Below are positions 1 through 6,237 of a stretch of 14,205 nucleotides of DNA, in pieces. The notes beneath the pieces were generated by a model that saw nothing but the letters and a program-made list of their open reading frames with translations, did no database searches and was not told where the DNA came from. A program made the translations under genes and the position numbers. Position 1 is the first letter of the stretch. Every line of letters starts with the position of its first letter. This DNA is from Puniceicoccales bacterium (GTDB lineage: Bacteria > Verrucomicrobiota > Verrucomicrobiia > Opitutales > JAIRLM01): NCBI GenBank assembly GCA_031258995.1, contig JAIRMB010000009.1, positions 1 through 14,205 on the forward strand, given 5' to 3'.

Positions 1-413
1 GCGTAGTTTTGCAGAAAGCGGCTGCCGCCTAAATCGGCGAAAGCGTCGTCTTTGCCGGTGAAACTGCCGCAGCGAATCGCCCCGCCCCATCCGCTCACCG
101 AATAATTGTCGACGAACGAGGAACTTTGCACAGCGCCGGTGAAATTGCCGTTGCAGTTGATCGCCCCGCCGTTCCAACCGGCCCCATTGCCGGCGAAGGA
201 GGAACTTAGGATGTCGCCGGTGAAACCGGAGCAGCGAATCGCCCCGCCGATACCGCCGGCCCCATTGCCGGCGAAGGAGGAACTTTGGATGTCGCCGGTG
301 AAACTGCCAAAATAGCAGCAAATCGCCCCGCCGTTGCCGCCGGCCGAATTGCCGGCGAACGAGGAATTTAGGATATCGCCGATGAAACTGCTGTTGCAGT
401 AAATCGCCCCGCC
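1..413 (-). repeat. GGAI/FxxN protein repeats, five units of about 27 residues
   Basis: Within the Pmp-like reading frame, five successive units each start with GGAI followed by a residue and Cys. The middle three units then show FTG, an Asp/Ala-Ile/Val step, SSSF and an asparagine. Unit spacing is 26-28 residues. The DNA of neighbouring units is also very similar (for example the stretch encoding SSSFAGNGAG), so recombination or copy-number change between units is plausible. The fifth unit is diverging where the window ends. Confidence 0.85.
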
Positions 414-837
414 GTCGCCGCGAAAAGTTCGCTCCTTCCCGTTGAAGGCGATGGACCGGATGCCGCTCCCGCCGCCGCCGTCGCCTGCAAAATTAAAAAA
501 TCGGCAGGCGTCGGATTTCTCCAGGACCGTCAGGGGCTGTCCGCTCTCGGAAAGCCCTGCGCCCCAGAGCCCGAGGCTCTTGCCGCCCTCAACGGAGACT
601 CCAGCGCCAAAAACGAAGGTGCTTTCCGGAAAAAGCAGCGTGTCGCCATTGCTTGCTTTTCCAACGGCGGACTGCACACCATTTTGAGCCGGATCGGTCC
701 ACTCAACGTCAATCGCGAAAGCCGTACCAAAAATTCCGCAAAAAGCTGCTAAAAGCGCAAAGCGTCCCTGCGTCCCTGCGTCCCTGCGTCCCTGCGTCCC
801 TGCGTCCCTGCGTCCCTGCGTCCCACATCGAGTTCAT
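1..837 (-). CDS. Pmp-like repeat surface protein, N-terminal part, apparently phase OFF
   Basis: This is the N-terminal part of a secreted surface protein that runs off the left edge. Reading codons from 833 downward gives a hydrophobic segment, RFALLAAFCGIFGTAFA, followed by ID. This looks like a Sec signal peptide with cleavage after AFA. A mature region follows, then five GGAI units with SSFAGN-type FxxN motifs, the pattern of chlamydial polymorphic outer membrane proteins. Such proteins are type V autotransporters folding as a beta-helix; the C-terminal barrel would lie outside the window. The only ATGs upstream (837 and 828, same frame) are out of frame with the signal peptide and reach a TGA at 711-709 after 42 codons. 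The signal frame is open up to a TGA at 836-834 but has no ATG, GTG or TTG before the mature domain. Adding one 8-bp repeat, or losing two, joins ATG to the signal frame. I read this as a phase-variable gene caught OFF. A decayed gene or an assembly error in the repeat is possible. Confidence 0.75.
762..824 (-). repeat. Tandem 8-bp repeat (GCGTCCCT on plus strand), contingency tract
   Basis: There are seven perfect copies of GCGTCCCT (762-817) followed by a partial eighth of seven bases (818-824). On the minus strand it reads AGGGACGC and lies between the ATGs at 837/828 and the signal peptide of the Pmp-like gene. The unit length is not a multiple of three, so each gain or loss by slipped-strand mispairing shifts the frame. 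Every third copy restores the same frame. Three units encode the eight-residue period DAGTQGRR, and no stop occurs in the tract in the ON frame. Confidence 0.9.
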
Positions 838-975
838 GCTAACGGCCGCCGCTCCCGTGGCAAGGGGAAAATTTAGAAATTTTTTACGGACCGGCGGGTT
901 CTACCGCCCCACGATGGCCGCCGCTCATGGGCCGCCGGTCGAGCCAGTGTATTCCGTTGGCGGGGTTTGTGGCGA

Positions 976-2844
976 TTAGGAAGACAGTAGTCGGACCGCC
1001 GCAACGAAGACCGCATCGACGGACAGCCGCTCCATGGGAAGTCCGCCCGTCGGTGGACAGCCGCGGGGCTGCAGAAGGGCCTTGGGACCGTCAAAAAATG
1101 GTCCCGTTGCGATAGGATTCGTGGGGCCAAAAAGAGCCACAGTTGGTACTGCATAGCAGTTTGCCAGGTGCATGGCGCCCGTATCGACGGCCAAGGCCAA
1201 AGCGCAATCGCCGAGCAGCCGCAGAAGGTCCAAGAGGGTTGTCCGGCCGATGAAATTGCGAACCCGGTCCGCCGCCAATCCGCCGCCAATTTTTTCTGCT
1301 AGAGACAGATCTCCGCTAGAGCCCAGCAGGTAAATCGTTCTTTCGGGAAATTCCGCTAAAAATTTTTTCACCAACGCTCGCCAGCGGTCCGGCGGCCAGC
1401 ACTTTCCGCTGCGGCAATCGCTGGCGCCGGGAAAGATGGCGATGGAACGGCCGGTGGACCCAGCACGATGGAATGGTTCCCGGGAAAGTGTCGGAGGAAG
1501 GCCGATTTGCCCCAACGCGTCGTGCCAAATTGTCGTCCGGTGTCGCAGGGGATCGTCGTCCACGGAAAGGAGATGCGTAAGCGGAGGACGCCAGCGGCCG
1601 GCGCCAACGCGGAAGCCGATGCGGACGGGGGCTTGGAGTAAAAGTGCCTCCAAATCACTTCTGACGGAATTGGTAAACAAAATATGCAAATCCGGCTGCG
1701 GACTGGGGAGCCGATGGATGGCGCCAAAATAGCGAATTCCGCGCTTCGGCAGAGAAATAACATCATCTACGAAGGGAAATAGGGCGAGCCAATCGCCGTA
1801 GTGGCGTGGACAGAGCAGCCGAATGCGCGCGTCGGGCCGGCCCAGTCGGAGCGAGCGCAGCACGGGAAGCACCATTACATTATCTCCCAAGTAGTTGGGC
1901 ATTCTAACGATAATTTCCGTTTTTTGAGGCAGTGATTTCCGGCCCCGCAGCCGGAGGAGTTCCGGGAGCCGGTCCTTCCGCCATTGCAGGTTCAGCAGCC
2001 GCTCCAGCGGCCGCTTCCAGCGGCTGTGGGCCCAGAGCCAATCGTCGCGAAAGTTTTTCTCCTGCAATTTGTTTTCCAGCCAGCGGTCGGCGGCGGGTGC
2101 GACCGGCTCGCGGGAAGAAAGCGGCTCTAGGACGATTTTTCCTCGCCATGGGCCCGTCCGTTCCACGTGGGCGATGGAGACGGTGGCGGAACTGTGCTTG
2201 GCGAAAATTTCGGTAAGATCGGTTCCGATGGCAACTCGATCGCAGAAGAGGCTTTGCGTCCCCGATGGTCCCGCGTACTGATCAAAAAGTAGGGCTACGC
2301 AATGGCCACGTTTCAGCAAATGGCCAGCTGTGAGTAACCCCGATCGGCGGGGGAGCGGCTCAATGCCAAAGCGCCTGCGGCCCTTAATCATGAGCCGGTC
2401 AATGGCTCGGTTTCGGAAGGGCCGATAGAGCACGGCGACTCGCACGTTCCGCAGGGCTCCATCGAGACAGGGTACGAGGACCAGCGCTTCGGAAAGGGTT
2501 TTGTGGGGGATGAGGAGCAGCCGGGCCCGATTCATTTTCGCAAAACCTTCCCAGTCACCAGCCAAGGAGAAGCTCCGGCGAATGCGCCGCTTCGAAAGGA
2601 AGGGTAGGGCCAGGGCAAACATCCCCAATTCGATGAGCCGAGTGGAACTGCGGCGGGCAATGGAGCGGCGTTGGCGGACCGTGAGATTTGGGCAGACGCA
2701 GCGCAGGTTGGCGGCCATTACTCTGCGGCGAAAAGGAGAAGAAAGATAGAAGAGCGTACCGAACGTACGGCTCAGGACAGCGACAGCCCAACCGGGCAGC
2801 CGAGCTAGCAGGAAGCCGAGGGCTGAGAGGGCAAAGTAAGTCAC
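976..2844 (-). CDS. LpxL-type lipid A acyltransferase fused to family 9 heptosyltransferase
   Basis: This 622-residue protein joins two enzymes of lipopolysaccharide assembly. Residues 1-290 resemble LpxL/HtrB Kdo-dependent acyltransferases. They have a hydrophobic N-terminus (about 1-35), an HX4E catalytic motif (H114, E119), a YRPFRNRAIDR segment (140-150) and LLFDQYAGPSG (186-195). Residues 310-620 resemble ADP-heptose:LPS heptosyltransferases (GT9). These show IIVRMPNYLGDNVMVLP (311-327), FPGAS...KCWP..RW (471-488) and DTGAMHLA...VALFGPTNP (554-577). The inferred role is secondary acylation of lipid A plus addition of a core sugar at the inner face of the inner membrane. Translation starts at GTG 2844, because that keeps the family-typical N-terminal membrane segment; no clear Shine-Dalgarno site is visible. 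The start is 9 bp after the folA stop, so the two are probably co-transcribed. The fold assignments are firm; the exact acyl and sugar specificities are not readable. Confidence 0.9.
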   Translation of the reverse strand: MTYFALSALGFLLARLPGWAVAVLSRTFGTLFYLSSPFRRRVMAANLRCVCPNLTVRQRRSIARRSSTRLIELGMFALALPFLSKRRIRRSFSLAGDWEGFAKMNRARLLLIPHKTLSEALVLVPCLDGALRNVRVAVLYRPFRNRAIDRLMIKGRRRFGIEPLPRRSGLLTAGHLLKRGHCVALLFDQYAGPSGTQSLFCDRVAIGTDLTEIFAKHSSATVSIAHVERTGPWRGKIVLEPLSSREPVAPAADRWLENKLQEKNFRDDWLWAHSRWKRPLERLLNLQWRKDRLPELLRLRGRKSLPQKTEIIVRMPNYLGDNVMVLPVLRSLRLGRPDARIRLLCPRHYGDWLALFPFVDDVISLPKRGIRYFGAIHRLPSPQPDLHILFTNSVRSDLEALLLQAPVRIGFRVGAGRWRPPLTHLLSVDDDPLRHRTTIWHDALGQIGLPPTLSREPFHRAGSTGRSIAIFPGASDCRSGKCWPPDRWRALVKKFLAEFPERTIYLLGSSGDLSLAEKIGGGLAADRVRNFIGRTTLLDLLRLLGDCALALAVDTGAMHLANCYAVPTVALFGPTNPIATGPFFDGPKALLQPRGCPPTGGLPMERLSVDAVFVAAVRLLSS

Positions 2845-2853
2845 GGAGCGAGA

Positions 2854-3387
2854 TTAGAGAGGATCTGTTTCCACTTCGGCAATGCCATTTCGCCGCCACC
2901 GATAAGTGACAAATTCTTTCGTGTTAAGGAGAATTTCTCTACGGCTAAAATTTTCCGGTACTTGCCAACGCACGTCGCCGGCGTAGCTCTTTCGCAGAGC
3001 GGTTTGGACAATCTCTGCGCAATAAGGAACCAGCTGGCGGTAGACTTCCGCTCCGCCGATGACCCAGAGTTGCCGTTCTGTGGAAGCTTCCCGGATGGCG
3101 GGTAGCAGGGAATCAAGGCCTGAAAAAATGCGAACGGATTCCCGGAACTGGACCGGCAGTTCCCGGCGCGTCAAGAGCCAGCAATCGCGGCCGGGCAGCG
3201 GCCCACCGATGGAATCAAAAGTCCTACGGCCCACGACTATCGTATGTCCCAGAGTCAGGGAACGGAACAGGCGCAGATCTTCCGGCAGATGCCAGGGGAG
3301 CTGGCCGCCGGCGCCGACTGTGCCGGTCGGATCCATGGCCACGATGGCCCGCAAATTGCGAATGGGTTGCGGTGAAGGCATAGTCAT
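2854..3387 (-). CDS. folA: Dihydrofolate reductase
   Basis: Reduces dihydrofolate to tetrahydrofolate with NADPH in the cytosol, supplying one-carbon carriers for thymidylate and purine synthesis. The 177-residue length fits the family. Visible motifs are the substrate-loop segment LPWHLPEDLRLFR (30-42), with D37 as the catalytic acid, the NADPH-binding VGRRTFDSIGGPLPGR (52-67), and WVIGGAEVY (108-116). ATG at 3387 is taken as the start; ATG at 3381 (residue 3) is an alternative. A GGAAAAG stretch 9 bases upstream may serve as a weak ribosome site. It is first in a probable two-gene unit with the LPS fusion gene and is divergent from the orphan gene at 3591. A TATAAA at 3445-3440 (minus) could be its -10 element. 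Confidence 0.96.
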   Translation of the reverse strand: MTMPSPQPIRNLRAIVAMDPTGTVGAGGQLPWHLPEDLRLFRSLTLGHTIVVGRRTFDSIGGPLPGRDCWLLTRRELPVQFRESVRIFSGLDSLLPAIREASTERQLWVIGGAEVYRQLVPYCAEIVQTALRKSYAGDVRWQVPENFSRREILLNTKEFVTYRWRRNGIAEVETDPL

Positions 3388-3439
3388 AGGGGAAACTTTT
3401 CCGGGCGCAGTCCAAGAAAAAAATGTTCGGCGGCCGCTC

Positions 3440-3445
3440 TTTATA
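3440..3445 (-). promoter_or_regulatory. folA: Possible folA -10 element (TATAAA)
   Basis: TATAAA reads on the minus strand 53 bases before the folA ATG, within an AT-rich block. No good -35 is found at 16-18 bases (ATTTAA is the nearest), so this is only a candidate. Confidence 0.3.
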
Positions 3446-3502
3446 GGAAACTATTTTTTTGCTTAAATTTTCAATTTTTCCGCTCGAGATTCTACGATTT
3501 AT

Positions 3503-3527
3503 GTGCGAGCGAAGCACTCGCACTTCG
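3503..3527. repeat. Inverted repeat with two alternative pairings in the folA/orphan divergent region
   Basis: GTGCGAG (3503-3509) pairs with CTCGCAC (3517-3523) across a 7-base loop. The overlapping CGAAG (3510-3514) can instead pair with CTTCG (3523-3527). It sits between the divergent folA and the orphan gene and could be an operator or a REP-like element. A related GCTTCGCT core occurs at about 11712-11720 in front of the other AT-rich orphan gene. Confidence 0.45.
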
Positions 3528-3567
3528 ATAAAATTTGCATGCCATAAAATTTTGTTGCAAAGTTGCA

Positions 3568-3573
3568 TATAAT
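3568..3573 (+). promoter_or_regulatory. Probable -10 element (TATAAT) of the orphan gene at 3591
   Basis: A perfect TATAAT lies 17 bases before the ATG at 3591. No convincing -35 is present at 16-18 bases. The implied start of transcription near 3580 leaves a leader of only about ten bases without a ribosome site. Confidence 0.4.
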
Positions 3574-3590
3574 TCGCACTAACGCGACAC

Positions 3591-4970
3591 ATGTGGAAAG
3601 ACCATTCCCCCGCGAAGCCCTCCTCCATGTCGAAAATAACCTACGCCAGCGCCCTTGCGACATTGGAAGACGCTGGCAAATTGTTGCAAAAAGGTGAGGT
3701 TTCCTCTGCGGCACTACTTGTATTTCGGAAGCCGGCCGTTGCCGAACTTATTGAAACGGAAAAGCCAACCGATGCGTATCGCTTTCTTGCGTTTATTGCG
3801 AAGAAATCCACCTTCGCTTCCCCGAACGGGTGGGATGAACTTAAACAAAAAATGGAAATCGTCGTTCGCACCTATGACGATAGGGGTGACGCCGAACTTG
3901 CGCAACCATTAGAAGAGAAAAATCGTTTTGCACTAAAGAACATACGGGCCATCGATGGCATTGCGCACAATCTCCAGGTTAGAAAATTCCACAAAGACGG
4001 AACGGCCTACCTCGAGGCTGACGTTGTATTACAACACTTTTTGGCTCAAGTACTTGCCAGCGCTACTGGAGAACTTAAAACATTTGCCGCATGCGCGCTA
4101 CTTTCGGTGAAAGCGGCAGGTCTGCTGCAGCGAAAAATAGCAAATGACATTTCCTCCGGCGTCAGTCTGGCTGTAACTTCCAATGCCATACTAAAAAAAA
4201 TGGGAGTTGCTCCGTGGGCGCATCTTACGTACGGCGACGAAGGTCATTCGGGATTTATATTTGGAAAAAACAAGGAAGAGAGGGATCTCTGGGACACGGG
4301 CTTTGTCGGGAAGCTGAAACCATCCGCAAAGGAATTGTGCCAGGTGAAACTTTACCGCATTGATTTGGCGGCTTTGCAGGCGGACGATGGAGTTGCGGGC
4401 GAACTAAGGAAAATGATGGCGCCCGACTTCGACCGACTCGTTGCCGATAAGTTTCAGGAGGTACTCGACCAAGTGACGCTGAGAACCTACGGCTACAGGG
4501 TCAACACGGTCTCAGTAATTGTGCTATTTTTCGTACATGTTTTTAATGCTATTTGCACTTTTCTAGGGAAAAATGTTCGCCGCACGGGCGATATCGCTAA
4601 TTACTACGACGTAGACCAGGCGACGGGAGAAATTCGCTACAGTGGTCCAGCGGACGAAGGGGCCTTCCGCACGCACCTCTGCTATTGCTCTGGATACCTG
4701 CTGGCAACGATCTTAGGCACCATGCAGATCGTAGATAATTGGCTTAAGTGGCACATCCGAAATACACAATCGGCTTTGAGCGAAGAGCAACGGCGGTCAA
4801 TGGACGATCCGAATTTTTCCTTTTTCCGCCCCCTAGTAGCCCCAGGCGTCCATGTTCCGGCTGTAATGACACACCAATTTTTGCACTGTTTCTCCGCCTA
4901 CGGAGCAATTACGTTGGCACCGCGGAAAAATTTACGGGGAGTCGTCTGCGATTTTCCGGATAACGCCTAA
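3591..4970 (+). CDS. Hypothetical protein, AT-rich orphan
   Basis: I do not recognise this 459-residue protein. It has no signal peptide at either possible start (ATG 3591, or ATG 3627 at residue 13); neither start has a visible Shine-Dalgarno site. The first 300 residues look mostly helical and soluble. Residues 305-327 (NTVSVIVLFFVHVFNAICTF) form one strong hydrophobic segment, and 362-385 is a weaker one. The last 90 residues are rich in aromatic residues, His and Cys. Base composition is richer in A and T than in folA and pgk, suggesting separate ancestry or weaker selection. A run of eight A (4193-4200) lies inside the frame and could slip. It is flanked by divergent folA and by the tRNA-Arg gene. 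A host-directed or surface-linked role is conceivable, but nothing in the sequence proves it. Confidence 0.75.
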   Translation: MWKDHSPAKPSSMSKITYASALATLEDAGKLLQKGEVSSAALLVFRKPAVAELIETEKPTDAYRFLAFIAKKSTFASPNGWDELKQKMEIVVRTYDDRGDAELAQPLEEKNRFALKNIRAIDGIAHNLQVRKFHKDGTAYLEADVVLQHFLAQVLASATGELKTFAACALLSVKAAGLLQRKIANDISSGVSLAVTSNAILKKMGVAPWAHLTYGDEGHSGFIFGKNKEERDLWDTGFVGKLKPSAKELCQVKLYRIDLAALQADDGVAGELRKMMAPDFDRLVADKFQEVLDQVTLRTYGYRVNTVSVIVLFFVHVFNAICTFLGKNVRRTGDIANYYDVDQATGEIRYSGPADEGAFRTHLCYCSGYLLATILGTMQIVDNWLKWHIRNTQSALSEEQRRSMDDPNFSFFRPLVAPGVHVPAVMTHQFLHCFSAYGAITLAPRKNLRGVVCDFPDNA

Positions 4971-5052
4971 AATGTGCGCGGCGGCTTGGCCATCGCGCCG
5001 TACGCGCGGTTCCTAACTTGACTCTCGGCGTTCGGAAGACAGCCCTTGGGCC

Positions 5053-5128
5053 GGGGGAGTAGCTCAGCGGATAGAGCAGCGGCCTTCTAAGCCGAAGGTC
5101 GAGGGTTCGAGTCCCTCTTCCCCCGCCA
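5053..5128 (+). tRNA. tRNA-Arg (anticodon UCU)
   Basis: This is a complete cloverleaf. The acceptor stem is GGGGGAG/TTCCCCC, the D stem GCTC/GAGC, and the anticodon loop CTTCTAA has TCT at 5086-5088. The T arm is GAGGG-TTCGAGT-CCCTC, the discriminator base is G, and CCA is encoded. It reads AGA (and AGG by wobble) codons. The outermost anticodon-stem pair (5079/5095) is G opposite A. A TTGACT at 5018-5023 is placed like a -35, but no clean -10 follows. A GC hairpin downstream (5134-5149) has no T-run. Confidence 0.97.
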
Positions 5129-5171
5129 CTGCGGCCGGAGGCAGCCGGCAAATCGCACCCGTAGCGCCACG

Positions 5172-5981
5172 CTAACGGCCTTTCTTTTGCTTGCCGGGGT
5201 TGCCTACGCCCTTACTCAGGATATCAGCGGCAGCGCCGTTCGCCTTTATAATGGGAACGACGATGGTAGAAATGCCCGGCAAGCGCGAAAGGGAATCCAT
5301 GACGGCCTGCATGAGAAAGCTAACGCCCTGATTTTTAAAATCGGCGATCAGCCGGCGGAGAAGCTCGCCGAGTTCGATATCATCCGCACGAAATCGATAG
5401 TTGAGGACGAGTTCTCGGACTTTTGACGGTTCCGAATTTGCACCAAAATCCATAGAAATTACTTTCCCTATGGCCAGTTCGAAATGGCGAAAAAAAATCG
5501 TCTTGGTCCGCGGCGCCTGCGAAACGACTCCCGTTCTGCCGGCGGACCAATCGCTGTCACTGAAGCTGTTAAGAAATTCCGTTAGGTTGTCGCGACCATC
5601 GGCCGTGCGAACGTAGGTCAGTTGGGGAATTTCTAACACAAATTTTTCCACCAGAATTCGTTTCGAGAAAATGGACAGCAAGAGCAGGTCCAAGCTGGCC
5701 CGATCCGCGTGGATAAAATTGGGGATTGGGAAGCGTTTCCCATTCGAGACGGTCACATCATGGAAATTAAAATTTGCTGTGAAGATATTAGACTTAGACT
5801 TACCCACTTCCAATGCGAAGGCGCCATCACCGATGGAGACATAGGGGGCAATTTTGGGAAACCAAAAATTGAATGTTAGACCCGCCGCTATGAGCAGTAA
5901 AACCAAAAACGCCAGTATCCCAAAAAAGAAATTAAAAACCCAGCAGAATGGTTTTATGATGAGATTCAGCAGCATACCCAT
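5172..5981 (-). CDS. AsmA-like membrane-anchored envelope protein
   Basis: This 269-residue protein has a long N-terminal hydrophobic segment (about residues 13-40) and then a beta-rich domain. The segment around 85-135 has the AsmA-family pattern: a DLLLLSIFSKRILVEKFVLE stretch, then the short motif RTADGRDNLTEF. Family members span the inner membrane and extend into the periplasm, and many take part in outer-membrane lipid or protein homeostasis. This one is far shorter than AsmA, TamB or YhdP, so it may be an anchored single-domain version. The C-terminus is basic (KQKKGR). The start at ATG 5981 is supported by a strong GGGAGG ribosome site five bases upstream. It is divergent from rnhC and ends 43 bp from the tRNA. 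The AsmA assignment rests on pattern memory and is moderate. Confidence 0.7.
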   Translation of the reverse strand: MGMLLNLIIKPFCWVFNFFFGILAFLVLLLIAAGLTFNFWFPKIAPYVSIGDGAFALEVGKSKSNIFTANFNFHDVTVSNGKRFPIPNFIHADRASLDLLLLSIFSKRILVEKFVLEIPQLTYVRTADGRDNLTEFLNSFSDSDWSAGRTGVVSQAPRTKTIFFRHFELAIGKVISMDFGANSEPSKVRELVLNYRFRADDIELGELLRRLIADFKNQGVSFLMQAVMDSLSRLPGISTIVVPIIKANGAAADILSKGVGNPGKQKKGR

Positions 5982-6024
5982 AGTTCCCTCCCAATCCGAC
6001 GAACGCCCAACTCGACCGTTCGCG

Positions 6025-6030
6025 ATTATA
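6025..6030 (-). promoter_or_regulatory. Probable -10 element (TATAAT) of the AsmA-like gene
   Basis: On the minus strand TATAAT lies 43 bases before ATG 5981. This leaves a leader of about 35 bases that includes the GGGAGG ribosome site. The -35 position (CTAGCC at 17 bases) is poor, so an activator or another sigma factor may be needed. Confidence 0.4.
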
Positions 6031-6237
6031 AACGAAAAACCTGCCGTGGCTAGCGCATTTTCTCGGGGCTTCCTTTCCGCCGCCGTTGCGGCGGAGGACG
6101 GTCACGGCGGACGCCCTCGGGAAAAAATTGAACTTTGCCATGGCATCCCACGGCCGGCGTTTTAGCCCTTTGTGGGCAAAATTTTCTTGATTTATTTTCG
6201 CTACTACTGCTAGATCAGCCCCGTGGCGGAGCGGCCG

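Noticed and set aside
1..413. Regularly spaced repeats considered as a CRISPR array
   Set aside because: The repeats are in coding phase, encode GGAI/FxxN units, and have no unique spacers of constant length.
653..979. Plus-strand frame across the 8-bp repeat, with VPASLRPC repeats
   Set aside because: It is the opposite strand of the slippage tract. It lacks domain features, whereas the minus strand shows a signal peptide and Pmp repeats.
1316..1766. Alternate-frame open readings inside the LPS fusion gene on both strands
   Set aside because: They lack motifs and lie wholly within a well-supported gene; GC-rich DNA gives many such shadows.
3391..3402. GGAAACTTTTCC near-palindrome just before folA, also at 14134-14145 just before the CoA-transferase
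   Set aside because: Two copies of an AT/GG-type 12-mer may be chance, and in opposite orientations relative to the genes. Part of it probably serves as a weak ribosome site. A genome-wide count would be needed.
5134..5149. GCCGG/CCGGC hairpin after the tRNA
   Set aside because: It has no T-run, so there is no basis to call it an intrinsic terminator.
4909..5151. Minus-strand 80-residue frame over the tRNA-Arg gene
   Set aside because: It is the familiar antisense shadow of a tRNA (TRTLDLRLRRPLLYPLSYSP type) and overlaps the 3' end of the orphan gene.
6080..6094. CCGCCG-TTG-CGGCGG hairpin between the AsmA-like gene and rnhC
   Set aside because: GC-rich triplet runs often form such stems here; there is no T-run and no clear partner gene.
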